Shown: piece by piece, positions 1-8,264 of the stretch
Position numbering within the stretch: the stretch's first letter is position 1
How the letters are laid out: every line of letters starts with the position of its first letter
From: Paracoccaceae bacterium
Lineage (GTDB): Bacteria; Pseudomonadota; Alphaproteobacteria; Rhodobacterales; Rhodobacteraceae
Length of the DNA stretch: 51,910 nt
Reading direction: 5' to 3'
Assembly (NCBI GenBank): GCA_020630695.1
Contig: JAHDIS010000022.1
Coordinates: 1-51,910 of the forward strand
Position numbers and translations under genes: made by a program
Notes under the pieces: generated by a model
Told to the model about the DNA's origin: nothing
Databases searched by the model: none
The model's input: only the letters and a program-made list of their open reading frames with translations

Positions 1-1
1 G

Positions 2-985
2 CCTTATGCCACTATCGTAGTTCCTGCTTACAACGCGACATCGACGTTGCCCCAGACTCTCAAATCATTGGTTTCGCAAACTTTTCGCGATCTGGAAATC
101 GTTGTTGTAGACGATGGATCAATTGATGCGACCGCGCAGGTTACAAATGAATTCGCCATGCGCGACGATCGCATTCGGCTTGTCCGCCAATTCAACCGCG
201 GGCTCGCAGGCGCGCGGAATAGCGGCATCGCCGCGGCCAAAGGTAGGGTCATTGGATTTTGCGATGCTGATGACATCTGGATGCCGGAAAAGCTGGCAAC
301 TCATGTGGCGCATCTGCAGGACAATCCCGAAGTGGGTCTCAGCTATTCCGGTTCGGCGATGATCGACAACGACGGTCAGCGCATCGGACATGCACAGCGA
401 CCAAAGTTGCGCGGTGTCACCGCCGCACATGTTTTCAAACGCAATCCGATTGGTAACGGGTCGGCCCTTGTTGCGCGCCGCGAGGCTCTCGAAGCGTTGG
501 CATGGCGCCCGGCAACCGAGCTGCACCGCGATTGGGTCTTTGATGAAACCTTCCGCCAGTCCGAAGACATTGAATGCTGGTTGCGTCTGTGCCTGTCCAC
601 GGATTGGCTTGTCGAGGGTGTTCCCGGTCTTCTGACTGAATACCGCGTGAACCCGGATGGGTTGTCGGCAAACGTCAATGCACAGTTGGCGTCTTGGGAA
701 CGGATGGTCAGCAAGCTTCGTACATTGGCCCCTGAGTTCTTTGCCGAACACGAAGGGGCGGCGCGTGCCTATCAGTTGCGCTATCTCGCACGCCGCGCTG
801 TGAGCAGCGGCGATGGCCACGCGGCACGTGACCTTGTTTCGCGTGCGTTCAACCAGTCCCGAACACCGCTGCTCGAAGAACCAATCCGCAGTGTGACCAC
901 CTTTGTGGCCGCTCATATGACAGCGCGGTTCGGTGATGCCCCGATCCGCCTTGCCCGTTCGTTGCTCCGCGCCGTGCGTTCCTGA
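2..985 (+). CDS. Glycosyltransferase family 2, 5' end cut by window edge
   Basis: The reading frame is open from base 2 and starts inside a GT-A fold: the visible N-terminus reads ATIVVPAYN, followed by VVVDDGS at about visible residue 35-40 and a metal/nucleotide-sugar motif FCDADDIW at about 86-93. These are hallmarks of inverting GT2 enzymes, which transfer a sugar from a nucleotide-sugar donor during polysaccharide or glycan synthesis. An internal TTG at 47 is not the true start, because the conserved beta-strand lies upstream of it. Only a few residues are probably missing. It is followed after about 20 bp by a second glycosyltransferase on the same strand, which suggests a surface-polysaccharide locus extending to the left. 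Donor and acceptor are unknown. Confidence 0.88.
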   Translation, partial: PYATIVVPAYNATSTLPQTLKSLVSQTFRDLEIVVVDDGSIDATAQVTNEFAMRDDRIRLVRQFNRGLAGARNSGIAAAKGRVIGFCDADDIWMPEKLATHVAHLQDNPEVGLSYSGSAMIDNDGQRIGHAQRPKLRGVTAAHVFKRNPIGNGSALVARREALEALAWRPATELHRDWVFDETFRQSEDIECWLRLCLSTDWLVEGVPGLLTEYRVNPDGLSANVNAQLASWERMVSKLRTLAPEFFAEHEGAARAYQLRYLARRAVSSGDGHAARDLVSRAFNQSRTPLLEEPIRSVTTFVAAHMTARFGDAPIRLARSLLRAVRS

Positions 986-1006
986 TTCAAGAAAGTGACA
1001 ATTCAA

Positions 1007-2053
1007 ATGACCAAGCTTCCCCAAATCCTTCATCTTGTTGACGACGCAACGCCGGGCGGTGTGACCCGTGTTCTGGAACACATTCGGACATGTCCGATGA
1101 TGGCCGATGCCGGTGAACACATCGTGCAAACGGTATCGCCCAGAGGCCGCTTGCCACACTGCAATGCCGACATGATTGTCTCGCATCTCAGCATGAATTG
1201 GCGCCGTCTTCCTGCTTTGATCACCTTTCGCGCCCGTCATGCGGGTACCCCTTTGGTGCATGTGGAGCACAGCTACACCGAGGCGTTCACCATTCTGAAC
1301 GTCAAATCCAAGCTGCGTTTCTTTACCATGTTGCGCACCGCCTATGCCCTTTTTGACACCGTTGTCGCCGTCAGCGCCGAGCAAGGCGCGTGGCTGAAGC
1401 GCCGCCGTCTTGTGTCTGAGCAGACCTTGCGCGTGATTGCGCCGGTCGTTCCGCTGGATCAGTTCCGCGCATTGAAGGCCCCAACCGGCAAGCCGCGTGT
1501 CATCGGAGCCATCGGACGGCTGCATCGTCAAAAGGGTTTTGATGTTCTGTTGCAGGCGTTCCGGTCGCTTCCTGATCGTGACATTGCTTTGCATGTCTAT
1601 GGTGTGGGTCCTGAAGAGGACGCGTTGCGCGAGATTGCGAATGGTGATCCGCGCATCTGTTTCTATGGCTATTGTGACCGACCCGAGATTGTCATGAATG
1701 CGATCGACGTGGTCGCCATGCCATCACGCTGGGAAGCATTTGGTCTTGTCGCGCTCGAAGCCCGGGCTGCCGGACGGGGACTTGTGTGCACCGACATGGA
1801 CGGTCTTTCCATGAGCGGTGGGGATGATGCCCGTTTTGTCAGAGGTCACAATATTCGCGACTGGACAAAAGTTCTGCAAGAAACGCTGGCTCAGGATGTG
1901 AATGCGGTTGCACCGGATCGGGTCGCTGGATGCGAAGCCGCATTTGCCGAGAACTGGCAGGGATTGATCGAGCACCATTTGCCGCAACAGTCCGTGCGCA
2001 TCCGCAAAACCAAGAACGGCGCGGCTGGTTTGGCGGTCGTTTCCGCAAACTAA
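1007..2053 (+). CDS. Glycosyltransferase family 4 (GT-B fold)
   Basis: A protein of about 348 residues with the GT-B arrangement. The N-terminal half begins QILHLVDDATPGGVTRVLEH. The C-terminal donor-binding domain carries GAIGRLHRQKGFDVLLQAF and the EAFGLVALEARAAGRG region, the E-x7-E retaining motif of GT4 enzymes. It probably adds a sugar to a polysaccharide or lipid-linked acceptor at the cytoplasmic face of the membrane. I prefer ATG at 1007; a GTG at 995 is in frame but overlaps the purine-rich AAGAAAG that would serve as ribosome binding site. It lies about 20 bp after the GT2 gene and is probably co-transcribed with it. The substrate cannot be inferred. Confidence 0.85.
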   Translation: MTKLPQILHLVDDATPGGVTRVLEHIRTCPMMADAGEHIVQTVSPRGRLPHCNADMIVSHLSMNWRRLPALITFRARHAGTPLVHVEHSYTEAFTILNVKSKLRFFTMLRTAYALFDTVVAVSAEQGAWLKRRRLVSEQTLRVIAPVVPLDQFRALKAPTGKPRVIGAIGRLHRQKGFDVLLQAFRSLPDRDIALHVYGVGPEEDALREIANGDPRICFYGYCDRPEIVMNAIDVVAMPSRWEAFGLVALEARAAGRGLVCTDMDGLSMSGGDDARFVRGHNIRDWTKVLQETLAQDVNAVAPDRVAGCEAAFAENWQGLIEHHLPQQSVRIRKTKNGAAGLAVVSAN

Positions 2054-2113
2054 GTCGGTCTTCGACCTGCTTCCTCCTTTTCCGGGCTTTCCTGCTCAAC
2101 TTTTGCCCGGCCT

Positions 2114-2145
2114 GTCCCGGCCCGCGTGCTTGCGCGGGCCGGGAC
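2114..2145 (+). terminator. Strong 13-bp GC hairpin after the glycosyltransferases
   Basis: Bases 2114-2126 (GTCCCGGCCCGCG) pair perfectly with 2133-2145 around a six-base loop TGCTTG. It lies 60 bp after the glycosyltransferase stop and 41 bp before the kynureninase start. No U-run follows, so it may end transcription with Rho or act as an mRNA 3' end barrier rather than as a classical intrinsic terminator. Confidence 0.65.
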
Positions 2146-2186
2146 CTTGCTCCAAAGAGGGTTTGAACACTCACAGGAGCCCTTGC

Positions 2187-3374
2187 ATGTCCCTGCCGCG
2201 CAAAGATCTTTTCGACCTGCCTGAGGGCGTCATCTATCTGGATGGGAACTCGCTTGGCCCGCTGCCAAAATCAGCGTCCGATGCTGTGCAACGGGTGGTG
2301 CAGGATCAATGGGGCCAGCAACTGATCCGCGGATGGAATCTTTGCGGCTGGATGGATCAGCCATCGCGGGTTGGTGATCGGGTCGGTGCTTTGATCGGCG
2401 CAGAGCCCGGATCGGTGGTGATGGGTGACACGCTTTCGATCAAGGTCTTTCAGGCATTGGCCGCTGCGCTGCAAATGCGCCCTGACCGGCGCGTGATCCT
2501 GTCTGACACAGGGAACTTCCCAACAGATCTTTATATGGCCGAAGGTTTGATCGCGTTGAAGAACGCTGGGTATCAGCTGAAAACTGTTGCACCAGAAGAC
2601 GTCGCAGACAGCATCGACGCAAGTGTCGCGGTGGTCATGCTGACCGAGGTCGATTACCGGACTGGTCGCAAACATGAGATGTCGGCAATCACGCGTGCAG
2701 CGCATGAGGCTGGTGCTGTGATGATCTGGGATCTTGCCCACAGTGCAGGCGCGCTCGAAGTGAAGCTGAAAGAATCCGGCTGCGAATTTGCCGTTGGATG
2801 TACGTACAAATACCTCAACGGTGGCCCGGGCGCGCCAGCCTTTATCTATGTGCGCCCTGATTTGGCGCCAGACATTCAGCCGGCTTTGGCAGGATGGCTG
2901 GGCCATGACGCCCCCTTTGCCTTTGAGCCGAATTACAGGGCTGGCCTAGGGATTGAACGCATGCGTGTGGGCACGCCGCCTGTTCTGCAAATGGCCGCGC
3001 TTGAGGCCGCACTGGATGCTTGGGATGGGGTTGATATGGCAGAATTGCGCAGCGCGTCGGTTGCCTTGTCTGATCTGTTCATTGCCGAAGTCGAAAAGCG
3101 TTGCCCGATGCTGCGATTGATCAGCCCGCGGGATGGAGCGCGGCGCGGCTCGCAGGTGTCCTTCGCTTTCGACAATGGCTATGCAGCGATGCAAGCCATC
3201 ATCGATCGCGGCGTTATTGGTGATTTCCGCGCGCCGGATGTCATGCGATTTGGATTCACGCCGCTGTATATCGACGAAACCGATGTTCTGGCGGCAGCCG
3301 ATATCATCGAAGAGGTAATGCGTGGCGATCTATGGGATCGCCCTGAGTACCACCAGAAATCCAGAGTGACCTGA
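2187..3374 (+). CDS. kynU: Kynureninase (PLP-dependent)
   Basis: A 395-residue fold-type I PLP enzyme, close to the usual bacterial kynureninase length. It opens with the typical FDLPEGVIYLDGNSLGPLP segment. The PLP lysine is Lys208 in CTYKYLNGGPG, preceded by the WDLAHSAGA cofactor-binding aspartate region. The enzyme cleaves L-kynurenine (or 3-hydroxykynurenine) to anthranilate (or 3-hydroxyanthranilate) plus alanine in the cytosol. ATG 2187 is chosen because CAGGAGC lies just upstream and family homology starts there. No tryptophan dioxygenase or formamidase is visible in the window, so its pathway partners are elsewhere or absent. It converges with the minus-strand operon ending at 3387 and is probably an independent unit. 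Confidence 0.9.
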   Translation: MSLPRKDLFDLPEGVIYLDGNSLGPLPKSASDAVQRVVQDQWGQQLIRGWNLCGWMDQPSRVGDRVGALIGAEPGSVVMGDTLSIKVFQALAAALQMRPDRRVILSDTGNFPTDLYMAEGLIALKNAGYQLKTVAPEDVADSIDASVAVVMLTEVDYRTGRKHEMSAITRAAHEAGAVMIWDLAHSAGALEVKLKESGCEFAVGCTYKYLNGGPGAPAFIYVRPDLAPDIQPALAGWLGHDAPFAFEPNYRAGLGIERMRVGTPPVLQMAALEAALDAWDGVDMAELRSASVALSDLFIAEVEKRCPMLRLISPRDGARRGSQVSFAFDNGYAAMQAIIDRGVIGDFRAPDVMRFGFTPLYIDETDVLAAADIIEEVMRGDLWDRPEYHQKSRVT

Positions 3375-3386
3375 AAAGGCTCCGGG

Positions 3387-3767
3387 TCAGCCTTCTTCGA
3401 GGACCTTGCGCGCAACGCGGAAGCATTCCAAGGCTTGCGGTACGCCGCAATAGATACCGACCACGTGGATAATCGCGCGGATTTCTTCGGGCGAAACACC
3501 GTTGTTGATTGCCCCACGGCAGTGGATTTCCCATTCGTGCATTTTGCCCAGTGCGCCGATCATTGACAGATTCATCATGGATCGCGTCTTGGCATCAATG
3601 ACGTCGTCCCCCCAGCCAAAGCCCCAGCACCAAGCTGTCATGGCTTCCTGAAAGGGGCGGGTGAAATCATCTGCCGCAGCGAGGTTCTTTTCCACATACT
3701 CTGCGCCAAGGGTTGCCTTGCGCTGTTCCAAACCCTTCAGAAACAGGTCCTCATCAAAAGTGCTCAT
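3387..3767 (-). CDS. Carboxymuconolactone decarboxylase family protein
   Basis: A 126-residue all-helical protein of the CMD/AhpD family. Its sequence resembles gamma-carboxymuconolactone decarboxylase (PcaC-like): WGDDVIDAKTRSMMNLSMIG, then EWEIHCRGAINNG and IIHVVGIYCGVPQALE. It lacks the CxxC of the AhpD peroxidase branch, so a lactone or keto-acid decarboxylase role, or a non-canonical one, is more likely. It is the last gene of the minus-strand operon, three bases after the aldehyde dehydrogenase stop. No other pca genes are present, so it probably acts on an intermediate of the surrounding betaine-type pathway rather than on protocatechuate. The function is inferred from family only. Confidence 0.8.
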   Translation of the reverse strand: MSTFDEDLFLKGLEQRKATLGAEYVEKNLAAADDFTRPFQEAMTAWCWGFGWGDDVIDAKTRSMMNLSMIGALGKMHEWEIHCRGAINNGVSPEEIRAIIHVVGIYCGVPQALECFRVARKVLEEG

Positions 3768-3770
3768 GCC

Positions 3771-5216
3771 TTAGCCTTTCAGTTTGATCGCGACGTTCTT
3801 GGTCTGAACGTAGTTCCAAAGAGCCTCGCGCCCCTTTTCTCTTCCGTAGCCCGATTGTCCGTATCCGCCGAACGGCGTTTCCACACCACCTGCATACCAT
3901 TCGTTGACAAAAACCTGCCCGGCCCGAATTTTGCGGGCAGCCGTGGTTGCGCGGTCGAGGTCCGAGGTGAATACGCCGCCGACCAGACCATAAGGTGTGC
4001 CATTGGCGATTTCGATGGCCTGTTCATCTTCGGAAAAGCGCAGCACTGAAAGGACAGGGCCAAAGACCTCTTGCTGTGCAATGTCCATATCGGGCGTCAC
4101 GTCTTTCAGAACCGTTGGCTCCAGAAATGCCCCCGGCCGGTTCAGCTTGTGACCACCAGTGACAGCTTTGGCCCCTTGGGCAACGGCCCGGGCGACCATC
4201 GCCTCTGCGCGGTCGCGTTGAGCGTCCGAAACCATGGCGCCCATCGTCGAACCAAACTCGGGCTGTTCCATTCCGGGAAGCACTTTCAAACCGTTCGCAA
4301 CGCCTGCAATGCGTTCGACCAATTGATCGTGAACACTGTCATGCACGATGACGCGGCTCATGGCAGAGCAGACCTGCCCCGCGTTGAAAAAGATGCCCCA
4401 GCGCACGTCGTTTTCAAACGCCGCCAGATCAGCATCGCTGTGCACGATGGCCGCGGATTTCCCACCCAGTTCCAGAACGCAGGGCACTACGTTTTGTGCC
4501 GCTGCTGTCGCAATTGCGATCCCGGTCTGAACAGAACCGGTAAAGACGATTTGATTTACGTCAGGATGCGCGGTCAACGCCGCGCCTGCGGTGTGGCCCA
4601 ATCCACAAAGAATGTTCACTGCCCCGGACGGCAGTCCGACAGCCTCGGCTGCCTGGGCGAACCATGCATTCGACAAAGGTGTCAGTTCAGGTGTCTTGAT
4701 CACACAGGCATTGCCGGTGGCCAGCGCCGCCGACAGCGATCTGGCGGTCATTTCGATTGGGTAGTTCCATGGGATGATCTGCGCCGACACGCCAAAAGGT
4801 TCGTACGTCGTGAAGTCGAAATAGCCACGGCCCAGAGGGATGGAACGACCTTCGACGGTTTCAGCCTGATTGCCGTAGTATTCAAAATACCGCGCAGCGC
4901 CTTCGATCTCGATCCGAGATTCCCACAGCGGTTTGCCCTGTTCCTGTGTCAGGATCGGGGCGATTTCATCGATCTGCTCCAGAAGATAGCGCCCCATGGC
5001 TTGAACCATGCGCCCTCTCTCGACGGGGCGTAGATCACTTAGCGCACCGGATTGGTGTGCACGTTTGGCGGCCAAGACCGCGCGATCTACGTCTGCTGCG
5101 TCAGCCAGTGCATGCTGCGCCAGATGTTCGCCGGTTCCGGGGTTGGTGACATCGATACGGCCAGCGCCGCCGTCTACAAAGGCGCCGTCGATGTAGTTCT
5201 GCCAATAGTCTAACAT
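3771..5216 (-). CDS. NAD(P)-dependent aldehyde dehydrogenase
   Basis: A 481-residue ALDH superfamily member of normal length. The catalytic set is complete: Asn151 in PWNYP, general base Glu249 in LELGGKS, and nucleophile Cys283 in NAGQVCSAMSRV. It is closest in style to betaine-aldehyde or gamma-aminobutyraldehyde type dehydrogenases, oxidising a small amino- or hydroxy-aldehyde to the acid. The start at 5216 overlaps the end of the sulfotransferase-like gene by 7 bp, so the two are translationally coupled. In this operon it would be expected to oxidise a semialdehyde produced by the demethylation/aminotransfer steps. The exact aldehyde is unknown. Confidence 0.9.
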   Translation of the reverse strand: MLDYWQNYIDGAFVDGGAGRIDVTNPGTGEHLAQHALADAADVDRAVLAAKRAHQSGALSDLRPVERGRMVQAMGRYLLEQIDEIAPILTQEQGKPLWESRIEIEGAARYFEYYGNQAETVEGRSIPLGRGYFDFTTYEPFGVSAQIIPWNYPIEMTARSLSAALATGNACVIKTPELTPLSNAWFAQAAEAVGLPSGAVNILCGLGHTAGAALTAHPDVNQIVFTGSVQTGIAIATAAAQNVVPCVLELGGKSAAIVHSDADLAAFENDVRWGIFFNAGQVCSAMSRVIVHDSVHDQLVERIAGVANGLKVLPGMEQPEFGSTMGAMVSDAQRDRAEAMVARAVAQGAKAVTGGHKLNRPGAFLEPTVLKDVTPDMDIAQQEVFGPVLSVLRFSEDEQAIEIANGTPYGLVGGVFTSDLDRATTAARKIRAGQVFVNEWYAGGVETPFGGYGQSGYGREKGREALWNYVQTKNVAIKLKG

Positions 5217-5956
5217 GTGGGTCTCAATCGATGCTGATACAGGTGAGCGTAATGGGGTTGCATACGCCGATGAACCCGCCGCACCCGTTCTGGTGCGTCA
5301 TCAATTTCGATATAGCGTCGTTTTTGAGGCTTCAGACCATCTGACATTGCCAAATTGGCGTGAAACGATCCCCCATCCCACCAGCTGTGCGCCGAAGGAT
5401 CGCCTCCGGGTTCCCATGACAGGGCCTCAGGCAAATATGGGATGCCGACGGCCTCGCAGAACGCGGCAGTCATGGCCGCGGGATTTTCGAGAAGGTCATC
5501 ACTGTCGATCACGGGAGGGGCTGCGCCCTGTAAGGCGGATAGCAGATCAAAGAGCGCGCGTTGTTCCGGGAAACCCACTTCCAACTCGTCAAAATCCGGC
5601 CATTTCGCATACATGGAACTGATGGTTTTTGCCGGGTCCCGGATCAGGAAGGCATGGGTGAAATTCGCTAGAAAGTCCGGCGTCCACATGTGGTTGATGT
5701 AATGTGGAAAGTCTTTGATGAAGACCGGCCCGCGCTGGGCGCGGGTTTTTATGTCGTCCCAGACGCTTTCTATGGTCAGGCCGGGTGTTGTTTTTTCACC
5801 AGCCCTAAAGCGCGGCCAAAGTGGGTCTTCACCCTGATACCACGCTTCGCCAAAAGGTTCGTGCAGGCAATCGAGATCGCCACGTTGGCGCATCATCCAT
5901 TCAAAAGCGGTGGATGTGGATCGTGGCACGGCCCAAAGCGCGACAATTTTATGCAT
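5210..5956 (-). CDS. Sulfotransferase-like P-loop protein
   Basis: A protein of about 248 residues. It has a PAPS-sulfotransferase-like phosphate-binding segment at the N-terminus (ALWAVPRSTSTAFEW, residues 6-20) and a second motif FLIRDPAKTISSMYAKW resembling the 3'-phosphate binding region. The first motif departs from the classic PKxGTT loop, so sulfuryl transfer is a family prediction, not a certainty. ATG 5956 has a good GGAGAG upstream; a longer frame to 6004 lacks support. It overlaps the preceding gene by 8 bp and the following gene by 7 bp, so it is embedded in the catabolic operon. A sulfotransferase in a betaine catabolic string is unexpected. It might activate a hydroxyl for elimination, or be a repurposed kinase-like enzyme. 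Confidence 0.65.
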   Translation of the reverse strand: MHKIVALWAVPRSTSTAFEWMMRQRGDLDCLHEPFGEAWYQGEDPLWPRFRAGEKTTPGLTIESVWDDIKTRAQRGPVFIKDFPHYINHMWTPDFLANFTHAFLIRDPAKTISSMYAKWPDFDELEVGFPEQRALFDLLSALQGAAPPVIDSDDLLENPAAMTAAFCEAVGIPYLPEALSWEPGGDPSAHSWWDGGSFHANLAMSDGLKPQKRRYIEIDDAPERVRRVHRRMQPHYAHLYQHRLRPTC

Positions 5957-6770
5957 GAAGGCTCTCCAGAAGCTGGCTTTGCGGTGTCGTTGGGGCGATG
6001 CCAAGGTCTTTCATGATCCGCCAATACAATGCGGTGTCATGTCCGATGACAGGCTTCCCAAGTCGGGCTTCCAGATTGCGGGCCAAATGTAGCGGACGCT
6101 GAGGCAGTCCGTTCGGACCGCTTCTGAAATTGCACATGCCGTTGATCAGATATGCATCTGCCTTGGGCGCTTGCTCGGCGACATATTCGAAACTTTTATC
6201 GAAGAGCGCACCGCCAAAAATCCATCGTTTTTCGTTCACGGCCTCTTGGCTCTGGAACCAGCCCTGATCCACGAAGTTCCCGGCCCACAGTACGTCAAAG
6301 CCGGCCTCTTTCAGAAACCCCGCTGTTCCCTGCCACCATTCGGGCCAGTGATAGGCAGCGTTGAGCGCAACTTTTTCCACATTCATGGCACGGAGCGCTT
6401 CGATCATGGCGTAGCCAGCCATGTGAAACCGCGTTTGATACTTGTCGGACAGGGCTTCGCAATGGCGGCGTATCCCTTCTACGCCCAGACCGCTGGCATG
6501 CACCCAGTTCGACCCGACCTGTCCACATACATCAACGCCATTGCGCGACATGCAGTGCACGAAATCTTCGAGCATCCCAAAGTTCTGTTTCCGTTGATCC
6601 AGTCCGTGAACGTAGTCAGGAACGTGCAGCATCCAGCCGTGCACGCCGACCGTTTCAGGACACATGCGCAGGAAGTCAGAGGGTGCTGCATCAAAATCAA
6701 AGGGTGGGCAGGTAAATCCGACCTGATGCGGGAAAAGCTTTTGCTCGGGCGTCCAGTACGACGGCATCAT
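5949..6770 (-). CDS. Asp/Glu racemase / maleate isomerase-like protein
   Basis: A 273-residue protein resembling the aspartate/glutamate racemase superfamily, in the maleate isomerase/arylmalonate decarboxylase branch. There are two candidate active-site cysteines: one in the N-terminal half near NGVDVCGQVGSNW and one in the C-terminal half in YLINGMCNFRSG, matching the usual two-domain, two-cysteine layout. Members isomerise, racemise or decarboxylate small diacids by proton transfer. Two adjacent ATGs (6770, 6767) are possible starts after GGAGATC. It overlaps the GFA gene upstream (4 bp) and the sulfotransferase-like gene downstream (8 bp). The branch assignment is moderate and the substrate unknown. 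Confidence 0.6.
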   Translation of the reverse strand: MMPSYWTPEQKLFPHQVGFTCPPFDFDAAPSDFLRMCPETVGVHGWMLHVPDYVHGLDQRKQNFGMLEDFVHCMSRNGVDVCGQVGSNWVHASGLGVEGIRRHCEALSDKYQTRFHMAGYAMIEALRAMNVEKVALNAAYHWPEWWQGTAGFLKEAGFDVLWAGNFVDQGWFQSQEAVNEKRWIFGGALFDKSFEYVAEQAPKADAYLINGMCNFRSGPNGLPQRPLHLARNLEARLGKPVIGHDTALYWRIMKDLGIAPTTPQSQLLESLHA

Positions 6771-7183
6771 GTCGGATCTCCTTCTGCATCAGCCGAGGCT
6801 TGATGCTTTGGCAGCCCATCATGGATTGCGACCCACTGTAGGCGTTCAGCCCAGTGATAGTGCGCTTCGGGGATGAACGCCGAGGCATCGTCGAGAGTTG
6901 CTGCATAGAGATGCGTTTCTTCCGGCCATTGATCGCTTTGATAAGTCATATGGGTTCCGCACGCGGGGCAGAATTGCCGCCGTACGCTGCCGCCGCTTGA
7001 AAACACATCGCTCAGTTGCCCGGTCCATGTCACGGCTTGGCGTTCGAGCCCGAAAAAGGCGTTCATGGGCGCTGAGGTGGCCCGGCGGCAGCTTTCGCAA
7101 TGACAGATGCCTGCCCATAGAATTGACCCCTTGGCATGCCAAGTGACTTTGCCGCAGGAACACCGTCCGCTCAGTTCAGCCAT
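6767..7183 (-). CDS. GFA family zinc protein (glutathione-dependent formaldehyde-activating type)
   Basis: A 138-residue GFA/CENP-V domain protein with the full set of zinc cysteines: Cys8 and Cys10 (CSCG), Cys27, Cys29 and Cys32 (CHCESC), and Cys72 and Cys75 (FCPACG). The family namesake binds formaldehyde with glutathione, though many members have other or unknown roles. Its position directly after a Rieske demethylase, which would release formaldehyde, makes a detoxifying role attractive. That link is inference from context. It overlaps the Rieske gene by 8 bp and the next gene by 4 bp. Confidence 0.88.
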   Translation of the reverse strand: MAELSGRCSCGKVTWHAKGSILWAGICHCESCRRATSAPMNAFFGLERQAVTWTGQLSDVFSSGGSVRRQFCPACGTHMTYQSDQWPEETHLYAATLDDASAFIPEAHYHWAERLQWVAIHDGLPKHQASADAEGDPT

Positions 7184-8264
7184 CGATTGCCTCTCTCATC
7201 CAGCGCTGCAAATGCATGATCGAATGTTCGGAATTCACGCCACACCCCGGATCAACAACCAGAGGTCCCGGCACGTAGCCGCGGGATTTCAGGCCCCGCT
7301 GCACGGATTCTACCAGATGAATATCTTCTTCGACTGTCGTGGCGCGGTCTTGTTGCGCCATCCTGCGAACGGTTTCGTCATCAAAGCCGCCAACCGAATA
7401 CCACCCGCGCCAAACCACAACATGGCCTGCGTCCACGGCACGCCAGTGATAGGTGTTCAGCAGGTTGCCGGGATAGACCTGAAAGGAAAACATCGGCCAG
7501 AGAAACCAACTGGAATATTTGTCGTTGTTTTCAAAACCGCTGTGAATGTCATAGGTCATTTGAGATAGATCGTTGCACTCGGTCGTGTGACGCAGGCAAT
7601 GACCCTGAGGCTGGATGTCATAGGTTTCGGGACGAACCACACCGGTGGCAAAGGTTGGATGATTCAGGCTGCAATGGTAGCATTCGGAATAGTTCTCGAC
7701 CGAGACTTTCCAATTGCAGTTCTCGGGAATTTCCACCCATTCGAGCGGTTTGAGATCGGCCCAATTGGGCACGAAGCTCTCCAATTCGGCCCGCGCACCG
7801 GGAAACCAGTCATCCATTGGGGCTGCGTTGGAATCCAGGTTCACAAAGACAAAGCCGAGAAACACTTCGGTCCGGATTTCGGTCAGGCAGATTTGCGATT
7901 TGTCGAATCCGGGCACCGATTTGGAGTTGGGCGCCGCCCGCAGCGCACCCGTCAACTCGTAGGTCCAGGCGTGATAGGGGCAAACCACTACCCGCGTTGA
8001 CCCTTCACCGCTGACAAGCTGGTGAGCCCGATGCTGGCAGACGTTGTAGAATGTTCGGATCGTGCCATCGCGCCCCTTGATTGAAAACAGGCTTTCATCG
8101 CCAAGATCGAAGGCAACGTAATCGCCTGGGTTTTCCAATTGGCTGCTGTGGCAGGCGAATTGCCACGTGTTGGCCAATAGACCGGCTTTTTCGATCTCAA
8201 AGACCTTGGGATCAGTGTAATATCGCGCCTCAAGCGATCTCAGAGGCTTGGACATGTCGTTCAT
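7176..8264 (-). CDS. Rieske non-heme iron oxygenase alpha subunit, quaternary-amine demethylase type
   Basis: A 362-residue ring-hydroxylating-type oxygenase. The Rieske [2Fe-2S] ligands are Cys76 and His78 (CQHRAH) and Cys95 and His98 (CPYHAW). The mononuclear iron site is in NYSECYHCSLNH, with His197 and His202. The electron-bridging residue is Glu194, where most aromatic dioxygenases have Asp. That Glu, and overall resemblance to CntA, GbcA and stachydrine demethylases, point to O2-dependent N-demethylation of a quaternary amine, releasing formaldehyde. No beta subunit and no flavin/ferredoxin reductase partner is encoded nearby, so electrons must come from an unlinked reductase. It overlaps rpiR by 4 bp. 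Substrate candidates are proline- or hydroxyproline-type betaines, glycine betaine or carnitine; context favours a betaine. Confidence 0.85.
   Translation of the reverse strand: MNDMSKPLRSLEARYYTDPKVFEIEKAGLLANTWQFACHSSQLENPGDYVAFDLGDESLFSIKGRDGTIRTFYNVCQHRAHQLVSGEGSTRVVVCPYHAWTYELTGALRAAPNSKSVPGFDKSQICLTEIRTEVFLGFVFVNLDSNAAPMDDWFPGARAELESFVPNWADLKPLEWVEIPENCNWKVSVENYSECYHCSLNHPTFATGVVRPETYDIQPQGHCLRHTTECNDLSQMTYDIHSGFENNDKYSSWFLWPMFSFQVYPGNLLNTYHWRAVDAGHVVVWRGWYSVGGFDDETVRRMAQQDRATTVEEDIHLVESVQRGLKSRGYVPGPLVVDPGCGVNSEHSIMHLQRWMREAIDG

Noticed and set aside
119-1594. 491-residue open frame on the minus strand opposite the glycosyltransferases
   Set aside because: No recognisable fold; it is antisense to two well-supported glycosyltransferase genes and arises from high GC codon bias.
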